38,837 nucleotides of DNA from NCBI GenBank assembly GCA_015654595.1, contig JAATGQ010000239.1, forward strand, positions 1 to 38,837. Direction: 5' to 3'. Source of the stretch: Chitinophagales bacterium (lineage in GTDB: Bacteria; Bacteroidota; Bacteroidia; Chitinophagales; Chitinophagaceae). Each line of letters opens with the position of its first letter. Position 1 is the stretch's first letter. The notes under the pieces are model-generated. The model did no database searches. It worked only from the letters and a program-made list of their open reading frames with translations, and was not told where the DNA came from. Both the position numbers and the translations under genes were made by a program. Shown in pieces: positions 15,508 through 23,853 of this stretch.

Positions 15508-15540
15508 TATTTTGCCGGGAATAATCATATCATTCGTATT

Positions 15541-18081
15541 ATGAACTCTTCCGTTTTGAAAAAAGCATTCCCACACCTTATTGCTATAGCGGTGTTCCTG
15601 ATCGTCGCTGTCGTTTATTGTAAACCGGCGCTGGAAGGAAAGGTCGTCAGTCAATCGGACGTGGTCCAATGGAAACAAATGGCCCAGCAATCCTTTGAAT
15701 ACAAGGAAAAGCACGGTCACTTTCCGCTGTGGACAGAAAGTACTTTCGGCGGGATGCCCGCTTACACGATTGCGATGAGCAATCAGTCCTTTCTGCAATT
15801 GGATCCGCTGAGCAAAACGTTGAGTCTGGGATTGCCTGAACCCATCAATTATTTCTGGCTGGCCTGCATCAGCTTTTATATCCTGATGGTCGTGATGGGG
15901 ATCAATCCCTGGGTGGGGATAATGGCTTCACTGGCCTACGCCTATAGTACGTATGATCCGGTCATCATCGTGACGGGCCACGTGACCAAGATGCTGGCCA
16001 TCAGCTATGCGCCTGGCGTAATAGCAGGTCTTTTATTGCTTTATACCCGTCGTTATATCTGGGGACTGTTTGTCTTCACCCTGTTCTTTGCATTACAGAT
16101 TAACTCGAATCACCTGCAGGTTGTCTATTACGTGGCGATGGCGATGGGATTGATGACGATCTTCTACCTGGTCGACAGTGTCCGTAAACAACAGTTGAAA
16201 CCCATGCTGATCGGAATCGCGCTGGCGGCTGTCGGCGGTCTTATCGCCTATGGCACCAGTACTTCGGGCACGCTTCCGCTGCAGGAATATACAAAGGAGA
16301 CGATGCGTGGCGGCCGTACCGAACTGGCGAGCAGTACAGGCAAACAGGAAACAGGCGCCGGTCTTGAAAAATGGTATGCCTTCCAGTGGAGCTATGGGAT
16401 TGGCGAGACGGTAACCTTATTCGCGCCGAACATTTATGGCGGCGGCGGTCATGGCCGGCTCATCACCGACAATTCCAAGTTTGCCGAAAAGCTCAACGAA
16501 GAGATGGGCATGCCGGAAGATAACGGTCTGGCCTATGTCCAGGATCTTTCTTATTGGGGGCCTCAGCCAAGCACTTCGGGCCCCGTCTATCTGGGTGCTG
16601 TGATCGTCTTCCTGTCCATTCTGGGCTTTATCCTGGTAAAGGGCTGGCAGAGATGGTGGCTGCTCAGCATCAGCATCGTGGGCATCGTACTGGCCTGGGG
16701 TGACCATTTCAAAGCCGTCAACTACTTCCTTTTCGACTATCTTCCACTCAATAATAAATTCCGCGCCCCGACGCTTGCGCTGATACTTCCCCAGCTGGCA
16801 GCTCCTATCCTGGCCGCACTCGGGTTGACCGCGCTGATCGAAAACAAGGAACCCGCTGCGGAATTGTTTAAAAAATTCAAGCTGACCGCTTATGTCGGCG
16901 GCGCATTGGTTGTATTGCTGGCAGGCATATATTTCATGGGAGACTACCAGGGTTCTAATGACAACCGTTTCAAGGAACAGCTGATCAACGCCAAGATCCG
17001 CGGCCTGTCCCAGGGAAAACAGCCGGGCCCTGACGCACAGGCACAGGCCGTTGCCTCTGTCAACAGCGTGATGAAAGGCTTGCAGGATGATCGCCGTTCG
17101 ATTGCCGGCCATGATCTGCTGCGTACTACGATCTTCTTCCTGTTGACGGGTTTGTTGATCTATTTCTTCCTGAAAGGCAGGATCAAACCGATGGCGCTGA
17201 CGGTAGTGCTGCTCGTCCTGAGCACCTATGACCTGATTGCCGTCGATTCCGACTACCTGGGATATAGCGACTATATCGAACAATCGGACTTCGAAGCGGC
17301 CTTGCAGCCAACCCAGGCCGACCAGCAGATCAAGGCTGATCCGGATAAGGGCTACCGCGTTGTCGATGAACTCGGCGGCGATCCTTTTACGGATGCCCGC
17401 GCCTCCTACTTCCACAACTCCCTGGGGGGGTATTCCCCGGCAAAGCTCGGTATGTACCAGGATCTGATCGACAGCCAGCTGCGCAAAGGCAATATGCAGG
17501 TTTATAACATGCTGAACGCAAAATATTTCATCCAGCGCGACCCGCAGACCAATCAACCCGTTGCCCGGGTAAACCCCCAAGCCTACGGTCCCTGCTGGCT
17601 GGTCAGCTCCATCCATTATGTAGCCGATGGTAAGGAAGAAATGAGAGCGCTTGACAGCATCAATGTTCGTGATACCGTTATTATTCAGAAGAAATTTGCC
17701 GATCAGATCAAGACGAATCCTGTGCCGGACAGTACCGCTTCGATCAAGCTGATCACCAACGACAACGACGATATCAAGTATACCTTCAGCAGCAAGACCG
17801 ATCAGTTTGCCGTGTTTAGCGAAATCTACTATGACAAGGGCTGGAATGCTTATATCGATGGAAACAAAGCGCCTTACTTCCGGGTGGACTACCTGCTTCG
17901 CGGCATGCCGGTTCCGGCGGGTAATCATGCGATAGAATTCAAATTCGAACCGCATAGTTATGCTATCTCGCAGACCATTGCGGGCTTGTCGGATCTGTTG
18001 GTGTATCTGTTGTTGATTGCGGTTATCGTCTCCGAATTGCGGAGACGGAAAGCACAGACACCGACACCTGCCAAAGCCTAA
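15541..18081 (+). CDS. YfhO-family membrane protein
   Basis: 846 residues with about a dozen membrane helices and large extracytoplasmic parts. Typical YfhO features: SQSDVVQWKQMAQQ after helix 1, ESTFGGMPAYT, the segment with YDPVIIVTGHVTKMLAI, and a C-terminal soluble domain with YYDKGWNAYIDG and a LLRGMPVPAGNHAIEFKFEP stretch before the final helix. YfhO proteins are GT-C-like and tied to lipid-linked or teichoic acid sugar transfer in Firmicutes; the role in Bacteroidota is unknown. The GT2 gene follows by 12 bases. A 642-codon antisense frame here is a shadow. Confidence 0.88.
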   Translation: MNSSVLKKAFPHLIAIAVFLIVAVVYCKPALEGKVVSQSDVVQWKQMAQQSFEYKEKHGHFPLWTESTFGGMPAYTIAMSNQSFLQLDPLSKTLSLGLPEPINYFWLACISFYILMVVMGINPWVGIMASLAYAYSTYDPVIIVTGHVTKMLAISYAPGVIAGLLLLYTRRYIWGLFVFTLFFALQINSNHLQVVYYVAMAMGLMTIFYLVDSVRKQQLKPMLIGIALAAVGGLIAYGTSTSGTLPLQEYTKETMRGGRTELASSTGKQETGAGLEKWYAFQWSYGIGETVTLFAPNIYGGGGHGRLITDNSKFAEKLNEEMGMPEDNGLAYVQDLSYWGPQPSTSGPVYLGAVIVFLSILGFILVKGWQRWWLLSISIVGIVLAWGDHFKAVNYFLFDYLPLNNKFRAPTLALILPQLAAPILAALGLTALIENKEPAAELFKKFKLTAYVGGALVVLLAGIYFMGDYQGSNDNRFKEQLINAKIRGLSQGKQPGPDAQAQAVASVNSVMKGLQDDRRSIAGHDLLRTTIFFLLTGLLIYFFLKGRIKPMALTVVLLVLSTYDLIAVDSDYLGYSDYIEQSDFEAALQPTQADQQIKADPDKGYRVVDELGGDPFTDARASYFHNSLGGYSPAKLGMYQDLIDSQLRKGNMQVYNMLNAKYFIQRDPQTNQPVARVNPQAYGPCWLVSSIHYVADGKEEMRALDSINVRDTVIIQKKFADQIKTNPVPDSTASIKLITNDNDDIKYTFSSKTDQFAVFSEIYYDKGWNAYIDGNKAPYFRVDYLLRGMPVPAGNHAIEFKFEPHSYAISQTIAGLSDLLVYLLLIAVIVSELRRRKAQTPTPAKA

Positions 18082-18093
18082 TCCCATACGACC

Positions 18094-19098
18094 GTGAAGC
18101 CGATCAGCTTTGTGATCATAACGTATAACCGGCCCGGCGACATGCTGGCGTTGGCGCAGAATCTCAGCGGCCTGGAAGGATTGGATCAGCTGGTAGAAGA
18201 GGTGATTATTGTCAATAACCAATCGTCTGTATCGTATCAGGCGGTAGAAGACTATATCGCCGCCCATCCCGCTATTCCTTTTCGCTATATGCTGGCGTCT
18301 GAGAACCTGGGCGTATCCCGCGGCCGTAATTATGCGGTGCAGCAAAGTAAGGCGCCGGTGCTGGTCTTTCTTGACGACGATGCGCTCATCCGCAACCCCG
18401 ATGCGCTGTGGGCGATTGCCGACATATTTGGAGTTGTCCCCGCTGGCGCCAGGGCTCGCAAGCCATTGGCCGATGCTGCTTCCGTGTCTTCTTCCGATCG
18501 CGCGGCATTTAATCCCGGCGCATCCGTCGATGCGGGCCGCCGCACGGGTATCGCCGCATTCAAGGTCTATTATTATTCAACAGGAGAAATGCAGGTCAAT
18601 GCCTTTCCCCACAAGCGGTTTGCAGAGCGCAAGGACTGGCCCCATTTCGATACCGCCTACTTCTCCGGATGCGCACACGCGATCCGCAGGCAAGTCTTTG
18701 ACGAGGTAGGCTATTACCCCGAGAACTTCTTTTATGGGATGGAGGAATATGATCTGAGCTATCGGGCATTGAATGCCGGCTATGCCATTCGTTACGATTC
18801 ACGGGTGGTCGTCCTGCATAAAGAATCCCCGGAGGGGCGGCTGACGCCGCGTAACAAACTTCGGGGTATGTGGGTCAACAAGAGTAAAGTAGCCTGGAAG
18901 TATCTGCCCTTTCGTTTCTTTCTCACCACTACCCTGTTATGGAGCCTGGAATATCTGAAGAAGAGCGGCGGGCACATCGGAGGCTGGTTTAAAGGCTGGG
19001 GAGAGGTAATGCGTATTCCTTTGGCTGAAAAGCGGCGTCCCATCTCAAAAGCCTGTATGGCGTATCTGCAGAAGGTCAAAGCAAGGTTAACACACTAA
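18094..19098 (+). CDS. Glycosyltransferase family 2
   Basis: 334 residues starting at GTG 18094, 12 bases after the YfhO stop. GT-A fold signatures: FVIITYNRP at the N-terminus (nucleotide-sugar binding), VNNQSS, and a DDD metal motif at residues 94-96 (VFLDDDALI). The acceptor-side motif YFSGCAHAIRR followed by GMEEYDLSYRAL contains the E-E-x-D-L pattern typical of rhamnosyl- and similar transferases. It probably acts in one pathway with the YfhO protein (inferred from spacing). A strong bidirectional terminator follows. Confidence 0.9.
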   Translation: MKPISFVIITYNRPGDMLALAQNLSGLEGLDQLVEEVIIVNNQSSVSYQAVEDYIAAHPAIPFRYMLASENLGVSRGRNYAVQQSKAPVLVFLDDDALIRNPDALWAIADIFGVVPAGARARKPLADAASVSSSDRAAFNPGASVDAGRRTGIAAFKVYYYSTGEMQVNAFPHKRFAERKDWPHFDTAYFSGCAHAIRRQVFDEVGYYPENFFYGMEEYDLSYRALNAGYAIRYDSRVVVLHKESPEGRLTPRNKLRGMWVNKSKVAWKYLPFRFFLTTTLLWSLEYLKKSGGHIGGWFKGWGEVMRIPLAEKRRPISKACMAYLQKVKARLTH

Positions 19099-19117
19099 AC
19101 GAACCGGCGTATAAAAT

Positions 19118-19150
19118 AAAAGGGCCCCTGTTAAACAGGAGCCCTTTTTT
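19118..19150. terminator. Bidirectional intrinsic terminator
   Basis: Stem AAAAGGGCcCCTG / CAGGaGCCCTTTT (one C-A mismatch) around a TTAAA loop with A-run on the left and T-run on the right. It serves both convergent genes, the GT2 gene from the left and the DUF3276 gene from the right. Confidence 0.85.
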
Positions 19151-19168
19151 ATCTTGTAAATGGTAAGT

Positions 19169-19591
19169 TTACCATTTGTCTACTTCTTCGCCGGTTGCCG
19201 TAGTCTGGCTGGGGGCTGCAGTGCTGTTATGACGGATGGCAACATCGTCATCCAGGTCTTCGCCAACGCTGCTTTCTACATAGTTCTCTCCATCCTGAGG
19301 AGTATCATGATTGTAGGCATCGAAGTCGAAATCCGGCATCAGCTCGGTCTTGACATAGTCTACCGCCTCAGTCAGTGCCTTCAGAAACTTGTTGAAGTCC
19401 TCCTTATACAGGAAGATCTTGTGTCTGTCGTACCCATCTTCGTTGAATTTCTTACGGCTCTCTGTGATAGTCAGATAATAATCGTTGCTACGAGTCGCCC
19501 TTACATCGAAGAAATACGTCCTGCGTTTCCCGGCTCTGATGCGTTTGCTATAAACGCTTTCCATTCTTTTGTCGTTGTTTTCGTACGCCAC
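19169..19591 (-). CDS. DUF3276 family PUR-alpha-like nucleic-acid-binding protein
   Basis: 140 residues. The N-terminal about 90 residues match the DUF3276/PUR domain: ESVYSKRIRAGKRRTYFFDVRATR and YYLTITESRKKF, then KIFLYKEDFNKFLKALTEAVDYVK. Family members from Borrelia and Bacteroidota bind DNA or RNA through a PUR repeat. The acidic C-terminal tail (about residues 95-130, rich in D and E) is probably disordered. It has its own promoter with ideal spacing and a shared terminator, so it is a monocistronic gene. Confidence 0.88.
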   Translation of the reverse strand: MAYENNDKRMESVYSKRIRAGKRRTYFFDVRATRSNDYYLTITESRKKFNEDGYDRHKIFLYKEDFNKFLKALTEAVDYVKTELMPDFDFDAYNHDTPQDGENYVESSVGEDLDDDVAIRHNSTAAPSQTTATGEEVDKW

Positions 19592-19632
19592 AATGATTTT
19601 TTTTCAGTTGAAAATTACTAATTAAGTAGTCA

Positions 19633-19662
19633 CAAATATAGTATTGTTTTCGAATTAGCAAA
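19633..19662 (-). promoter_or_regulatory. Bacteroidota -33/-7 promoter for DUF3276 gene
   Basis: On the minus strand TTTG (19659-19662) and TATATTTG (19633-19640) are 18 bases apart, matching the TTTG / TAnnTTTG consensus. The ATG is at 19591, giving a leader of about 35 bases. Confidence 0.65.
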
Positions 19663-19778
19663 ATTTGCCTACAACTTTTGTGCCCCTTAAAACCGCTATT
19701 TTTGGCCTGTTCCGCCTTTCTTGCGGTTCCCGAACACGCATTGACGTATTTTCGACAGGGCTGATCCACGTAAAAAGA

Positions 19779-21842
19779 CTAGGATGAAACGTTTTCTGCT
19801 TGTTGCTGCTCGTATAGATAAGTATAGTAACAATTCATCGCAAGCAGCTGCTGGTGTGTGCCGGTTTCTACGATACGGCCTTCTTCCAGAACGACGATAC
19901 GGTCGAAATCAAATAGAGAAAAAATACGATGGGTAATAATTATCGCGGTCTTTTGCTGCAGATATTGATATAAATTACCAAGTATTTCCCTTTCTGTCTT
20001 AGCATCTACAGCACTGAGGCAATCGTCAAAAACGATGATCTCCGGGTCTTTGATCAAACCCCGGGCGATCGAAATACGCTGCTTTTGTCCGCCGCTGAGT
20101 GTGACGCCCCGCTCTCCTATCATGGTCTCATATTGGTCGGCGAAGCCTTCTATCTCTTTGTCCACACTGGCATAGCGCGCAGCCATCCGTACCTTTTCCG
20201 GATCGGCTTTTTCCAGCCCGAACTGGATATTACCCGATACCGTATCGCTGAACAGGAAAACGTCTTGCGGAACATAGCTTATCTGTCGGCGCAGGTCCTG
20301 CAGATCCAGGCGGCGGACGTCGGTATCGTCGATCAGGATCTGGCCTTGGCCGGGATCATACATCCTTAGCAGCAGCTGTGCGATGGTCGTTTTGCCACTG
20401 CCTGTCCTGCCAATGATGACCACTTTCTCCCCTTTCTTTATCTCAAGATTAAATTCCTTCAATGCGTGTATCCCCGTATTTGGATAGGTGAAATCTACTC
20501 CGCGGAAGCTGATGTTTCCCTTTAGAGGCTGTTGAATGGCATCTTTGGGATTCAGGATGGCGGGTATGGTATCGAGGAATTCATTCAATCTCTTTTGGGA
20601 GGCTGAAGCCCGTTGAATCATACTGGCCACCCATCCGATGGCGCTGACCGGGAAGGTCAGCATCGTGATATAGATAACGAACTCCGTAATGGTGCCAATA
20701 TCGGTACCATGTCCGCCGTATATCACATAGAACCCGCCCATCATGATTGCCATCAGCGTGCTGAGGCCAATCATCAGTCCCATGGAAGGGAAATAAATCG
20801 ATTCGATCCTGGCGAGCCCCACAGCATTTTTGCGATACTCTTCGCTGTTGTGGCTAAAGAAATGCAGCATGGCCTTTTCCTGGACAAAGGATTTTATGAC
20901 CCGTATGCCGCTGTATGACTCCTGCGCATTGGTGGTAAGATTACTCAGCAGCGCCTGGATATGCTCGCTTTTCTTATGGATGACCGTATTCACATAATAG
21001 ATCGTAATGGCCAGTATAGGCAGCGGAGTCAACACATAGGCGCTAAGCAGCGCGTCCTTCCGAAGCATAAAGTAGAGGCTGAATCCGATCGTGGCCAGCA
21101 GGTTGGCCAGGTACATCATGGCGGGTCCCGTATACATACGTACGCGGCTTACGTCTTCCGCCATCCGGCTCATCAGGTCGCCGGTGCTGTGGGTCTTGTA
21201 GAAGTTGGTATCCAGCTGCTGGTAGTGATCGTATATCTCCCGCTTTTGGTCGTATTCAATGTGCCGGCTCATCACGATGATGGTTTGCCGCATCAGGAAC
21301 AGGAAGAAGCCGCTGATGACCGCCAGTACCAGCAGGGTAATGCCGCAGATCAATACTTTCTGGTCTCTGGAGGCATGTTTTTCATCCATCAAACGGATGA
21401 TTTTGCGTACCGCTATATCGTAATTGGACGTGTCTTTGACGTTGACGTCCTGGCCCTTGCGGCTGCTGGTTTGCCCGCTGGGGGCTGCGGCTGTTGCCAC
21501 GGCATTACCCTGGCTGGCGGCAGAGCCATTACCGGTTTGCGCCGGAGTTGTATCACCGGCAGATTGTTTACCGAAGTTTTGTCGTGCAGGCTCCCCACGT
21601 TGTGCGGCCGATGCCGCGTTCTGTGCCGCGGCGCTGGTTTGGCTCTGCGTTCCGGCCTGACCGGCAGGCGTTACCGCAGCGGGCTGGCGCTGCATTCCCC
21701 TTTCGACAGAGTTTATAACATACCCTGTCACCTGCGGCGTCAGTATCTTAAAATAGTTGGAAAGGATAACAAATACCAGTCCCAGCAAAAACCTCCAGCG
21801 ATATTTCCAGAAATATTTATTTACGGCCTTTAAGTGCTTCAA
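19779..21842 (-). CDS. ABC exporter half-transporter (MsbA/Mdl-like) with long low-complexity loop
   Basis: 687 residues from a TTG start at 21842 (KHLKAVNKYFWKYRWRF follows). The frame stays open to an ATG at 22046, but that would read through the tRNA-Ser antisense, and a TAACTTTG -7 box lies at 21858-21865, so I take TTG. A six-helix exporter domain is followed by an ATPase: Walker A GRTGSGKT, signature LSGGQKQR, Walker B IIVFDDCLSAVD, H-loop ITHR. The Walker B acidic pair is D-D rather than D-E, as in the degenerate half of MdlA/SmdA-type heterodimers. Between helices 1 and 2 there is an insert of about 90 residues rich in A, Q, T, G and S. No partner half is visible. Confidence 0.87.
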   Translation of the reverse strand: MKHLKAVNKYFWKYRWRFLLGLVFVILSNYFKILTPQVTGYVINSVERGMQRQPAAVTPAGQAGTQSQTSAAAQNAASAAQRGEPARQNFGKQSAGDTTPAQTGNGSAASQGNAVATAAAPSGQTSSRKGQDVNVKDTSNYDIAVRKIIRLMDEKHASRDQKVLICGITLLVLAVISGFFLFLMRQTIIVMSRHIEYDQKREIYDHYQQLDTNFYKTHSTGDLMSRMAEDVSRVRMYTGPAMMYLANLLATIGFSLYFMLRKDALLSAYVLTPLPILAITIYYVNTVIHKKSEHIQALLSNLTTNAQESYSGIRVIKSFVQEKAMLHFFSHNSEEYRKNAVGLARIESIYFPSMGLMIGLSTLMAIMMGGFYVIYGGHGTDIGTITEFVIYITMLTFPVSAIGWVASMIQRASASQKRLNEFLDTIPAILNPKDAIQQPLKGNISFRGVDFTYPNTGIHALKEFNLEIKKGEKVVIIGRTGSGKTTIAQLLLRMYDPGQGQILIDDTDVRRLDLQDLRRQISYVPQDVFLFSDTVSGNIQFGLEKADPEKVRMAARYASVDKEIEGFADQYETMIGERGVTLSGGQKQRISIARGLIKDPEIIVFDDCLSAVDAKTEREILGNLYQYLQQKTAIIITHRIFSLFDFDRIVVLEEGRIVETGTHQQLLAMNCYYTYLYEQQQAENVSS

Positions 21843-21857
21843 ACCAAAATGTTTGTG

Positions 21858-21865
21858 CAAAGTTA
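21858..21865 (-). promoter_or_regulatory. -7 box for ABC exporter gene
   Basis: TAACTTTG on the minus strand matches TAnnTTTG, 15 bases before the proposed TTG start at 21842. It makes the longer reading frame very unlikely, since its start would be upstream of the promoter. Confidence 0.5.
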
Positions 21866-21919
21866 CAAAATGAATAAAAATATTTGGTGGTGAAGTCGCG
21901 GAGCCTTTATTTTGCGCCC

Positions 21920-22004
21920 GGAGGAATGGCAGAGCGGTCGATTGCGGCAGTCTTGAAAACTGTTGAAGGTAACACTTCCGGGGGTTCGAATCCCTCTTCC
22001 TCCG
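21920..22004 (+). tRNA. tRNA-Ser (anticodon UGA)
   Basis: A full class II tRNA cloverleaf can be drawn: acceptor GGAGGAA/TTCCTCC with discriminator G at 22004, anticodon stem GCAGT/ACTGT with loop CTTGAAA (anticodon TGA at 21954-21956), a long variable arm GAAG/CTTC, and a TTCGAAT T-loop. CCA is not encoded. The element's integrase gene lies about 250 bases downstream, so the 3' half is the probable attachment site. Confidence 0.95.
21983..22004 (+). other. Putative attachment site (attL) at the 3' end of tRNA-Ser
   Basis: Placed by inference: tyrosine recombinases often use the T-arm/acceptor 3' end of a tRNA as att core, and the integrase gene begins 256 bases downstream, reading away. The matching copy would lie beyond the right edge of the window, so the core cannot be confirmed or bounded here. 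Confidence 0.4.
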
Positions 22005-22029
22005 CAGAAGCCAAAAGCAAAAAAGGTCA

Positions 22030-22060
22030 AAAGCCCGCAAATTCAATAATAGCGGGCTTT
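22030..22060 (+). terminator. Intrinsic terminator after tRNA-Ser
   Basis: Perfect 9-base stem AAAGCCCGC (22030-22038) / GCGGGCTTT (22052-22060) with a 13-base loop. It lies 26 bases after the tRNA and therefore belongs to the element as inserted, replacing the chromosomal terminator. Confidence 0.8.
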
Positions 22061-22083
22061 GTCATTTCTATACACTAACAGAA

Positions 22084-22154
22084 AAACTCAAACAAACTCA
22101 AACTTGGAGTGAGTGATTCAGTGAGTGGCAGAAACGACAAAATAAATCACTCAC
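22084..22154. repeat. Tandem decamer and iterated GTGAGTG sites beside the attachment site
   Basis: AAACTCAAAC occurs twice in perfect tandem (22084-22093, 22094-22103). GTGAGTG occurs directly at 22109-22115 and 22121-22127 and inverted at 22148-22154; the outer pair extends to a 10-base inverted repeat GTGAGTGATT/AATCACTCAC. Between the tRNA and the integrase gene, such sites fit arm-type integrase or excisionase binding sites (inference). Confidence 0.65.
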
Positions 22155-22226
22155 TAAGGCCTCACAACCATCTGACAATCAAGATGTACCAAAGCTGAAC
22201 ATCTTCTTTTTCCGGACGCACATTTC

Positions 22227-22246
22227 TACATTTGAAAACGTTCAAA
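22227..22246 (+). promoter_or_regulatory. Integrase promoter -7 box with overlapping dyad operator
   Basis: TACATTTG (22227-22234) matches TAnnTTTG; a T-rich stretch near 22207-22210 may be the -33 element. The dyad TTTGAA-AACG-TTCAAA (22231-22246) overlaps the box and predicted start point, so a bound protein would block transcription. The integrase ATG is at 22260. Confidence 0.5.
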
Positions 22247-22259
22247 GAATGAGTGTTTT

Positions 22260-23549
22260 ATGTTAGAGAAAAGTTTTGGCCTCCTGTTCTTTTTAAGAAA
22301 ACCAAGCCCGTTCCGAAAAGGGCCGTGGTTGGTCTTTCTTCGCATTACAGTCGATGGTATATCCAAAGAATTATCCCTCAAAAGAAGATGGGAGAAAACA
22401 AAATGGGCGGCATCACCCGGACATGCAACAGGTACAAGCGAACCTACAAAAGCCCTTAACGCATATCTCGACATCATTCGTTCAAAAGTCTATGAAGCCA
22501 GGCGTACCCTGATAGAAACAGGCAAACCCATTACTGTAGTCGCTATCCGTGATATCGTTTCGGGCGCCGCGGAAAGAAACCGGATGCTGTTCGTCGTCTA
22601 TCAGGCGCACAACGACGAGATCAAGGCATTGATCAATCTTGAAAACAGCGACGATCTATGGGAAAAGCATGAACGGGTTTTGCGTTATCTCAAAGAATAT
22701 GTAAAAAAACAATATAACCTTACCGAAATAAATATCCTTTCGATAGATCACGAGTTTGGGCAGGGCTTTTATACCTGGTTAAGGACCGAAAGAAAATGTA
22801 GCCACAACACAGCATCCCAGTATATGGGTTTTCTCAAAAAGATCATTATTTCCTGTATGGACAAAGGGTGGATAGTAGGCGATCCATTTGCCAGGCTAAA
22901 TCTTACCCTTGACGAAGTAGATCCGGTTTTTCTGACACAAAGCGAGCTTGAAGCCATCGCAAGTAAGGCTATAACGAACGAGCGCTTATCCCAGATCCGG
23001 GATGTCTTCATTTTTTGCTGCTTAACCTCACTTGCCTATATCGACGTAAAACAACTCAAAAAATCCGAAGTAAAAATAGGACACGATGGCAATCTTTGGA
23101 TCGACAAGAAAAGGCAGAAGACGAGCGTGCCATCCCAGGTCCCCTTATTGGCCCTTACCCGAAAGATCCTCGACAAATACAAGGATCATCCACGCTGTAT
23201 CGAAAACGATACCCTCCTGCCAGTATACAGCAATTCCAAATACAACGAATATCTCAAAGAAATAGCTGCCATCTGCAGCATTGATAAAAACCTGACTACC
23301 CATACGGCAAGGCATACTTTCGGCACAACCGTGACATTAACCAATGGCGTACAAATGCCCGCCATCAAAAAAATGATGGGGCATTCAGATTCCAAACAAA
23401 CAGAGCATTATGCTCGTGTAGTGCCAGAGCTAGTGTCTTCGGAAATGAAGACCTTAGAGGAGAAACTGAATAAAAAGCAATTCCTGAAAAAATACGACAA
23501 AACATTTCCGACTGATAAAAGTCCAAAAGGCAAGCCAAACAAAGCCTGA
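22260..23549 (+). CDS. int: Tyrosine recombinase/integrase of the element
   Basis: 429 residues. The N-terminal arm-binding domain (LRITVDGISKELSLKRRW) and SAM-like core-binding domain (NLTEINILSIDHEFGQGFYTWL) are those of Bacteroidota integrases. The catalytic domain shows HTARHTFG (H348, R351), MMGHSDSKQTEHYARV (H375 and nucleophile Y384) and a lysine in KRQKTS. The first catalytic arginine position reads TSLAYIDV (A259); CTnDOT integrase likewise lacks this arginine, so loss of activity is not implied. The coding frame is intact. It meets the convergent winged-helix gene with no gap: its stop ends at 23549 and the other begins at 23550. Confidence 0.93.
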   Translation: MLEKSFGLLFFLRKPSPFRKGPWLVFLRITVDGISKELSLKRRWEKTKWAASPGHATGTSEPTKALNAYLDIIRSKVYEARRTLIETGKPITVVAIRDIVSGAAERNRMLFVVYQAHNDEIKALINLENSDDLWEKHERVLRYLKEYVKKQYNLTEINILSIDHEFGQGFYTWLRTERKCSHNTASQYMGFLKKIIISCMDKGWIVGDPFARLNLTLDEVDPVFLTQSELEAIASKAITNERLSQIRDVFIFCCLTSLAYIDVKQLKKSEVKIGHDGNLWIDKKRQKTSVPSQVPLLALTRKILDKYKDHPRCIENDTLLPVYSNSKYNEYLKEIAAICSIDKNLTTHTARHTFGTTVTLTNGVQMPAIKKMMGHSDSKQTEHYARVVPELVSSEMKTLEEKLNKKQFLKKYDKTFPTDKSPKGKPNKA

Positions 23550-23843
23550 TTACAGAAGCAAAACCACCTTTGAGCCCAGATAAGAGTTATATGTTGGCAT
23601 ATACCGGATATACCCAAAGCGCTCCAGGTCTCTTATACAATGATGATAGGTTGCCTTCGATGTCAATCGAGAAATTTGCATTAGCTCCTTCCGGCTTATC
23701 GTTACCGTACCAGAAGTAACAGCATCCTTCCCCATCCATAGGATGGCGAGGTAAAGACAAACGTGCTGAGGCCTTAACCGATCATCTGCCAACAGCGCAT
23801 AGTAAAACGAGGCCATCCCTTCCCCTAACCACAAAACATCCAC
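23550..23843 (-). CDS. Small winged-helix-type DNA-binding protein (copy 1)
   Basis: 97 residues. A helical N-terminus (RPQHVCLYLAILWM) is followed by SGTVTISRKELMQISRL and TYHHCIRDLERFGYIRYMPTY, an arrangement like winged-helix proteins in which the YHHCIRDL helix would read DNA and GYIRYMP is the wing. It is clearly related to the protein at 33208-33501 (YHRSMRQLHAYGYLTYLPSF). It lies 10 bases downstream of the excisionase-like gene in one minus-strand operon facing the integrase. A regulatory role in excision or transfer is inferred. Confidence 0.7.
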   Translation of the reverse strand: MDVLWLGEGMASFYYALLADDRLRPQHVCLYLAILWMGKDAVTSGTVTISRKELMQISRLTSKATYHHCIRDLERFGYIRYMPTYNSYLGSKVVLLL

Positions 23844-23853
23844 TCTATGCCCT

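Noticed and set aside
16417..18345. 642-codon open frame antisense to the YfhO gene
   Set aside because: Composition is dominated by R, Q, I, V and H runs typical of antisense shadows, no domain is visible, and YfhO on the other strand has clear family signatures.
21843..22046. N-terminal extension of the ABC exporter to an ATG at 22046
   Set aside because: It would translate the antisense of tRNA-Ser and start upstream of a TAACTTTG promoter box; the TTG at 21842 gives a normal exporter start.
22148..22154. Reading the GTGAGTG repeats as a CRISPR array
   Set aside because: Units are far too short and unevenly spaced; no cas genes in the window.
22260..23549. Integrase as inactive because the first catalytic arginine is missing
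   Set aside because: CTnDOT-type integrases also lack this arginine and are active; the remaining H, R, H and Y are present.
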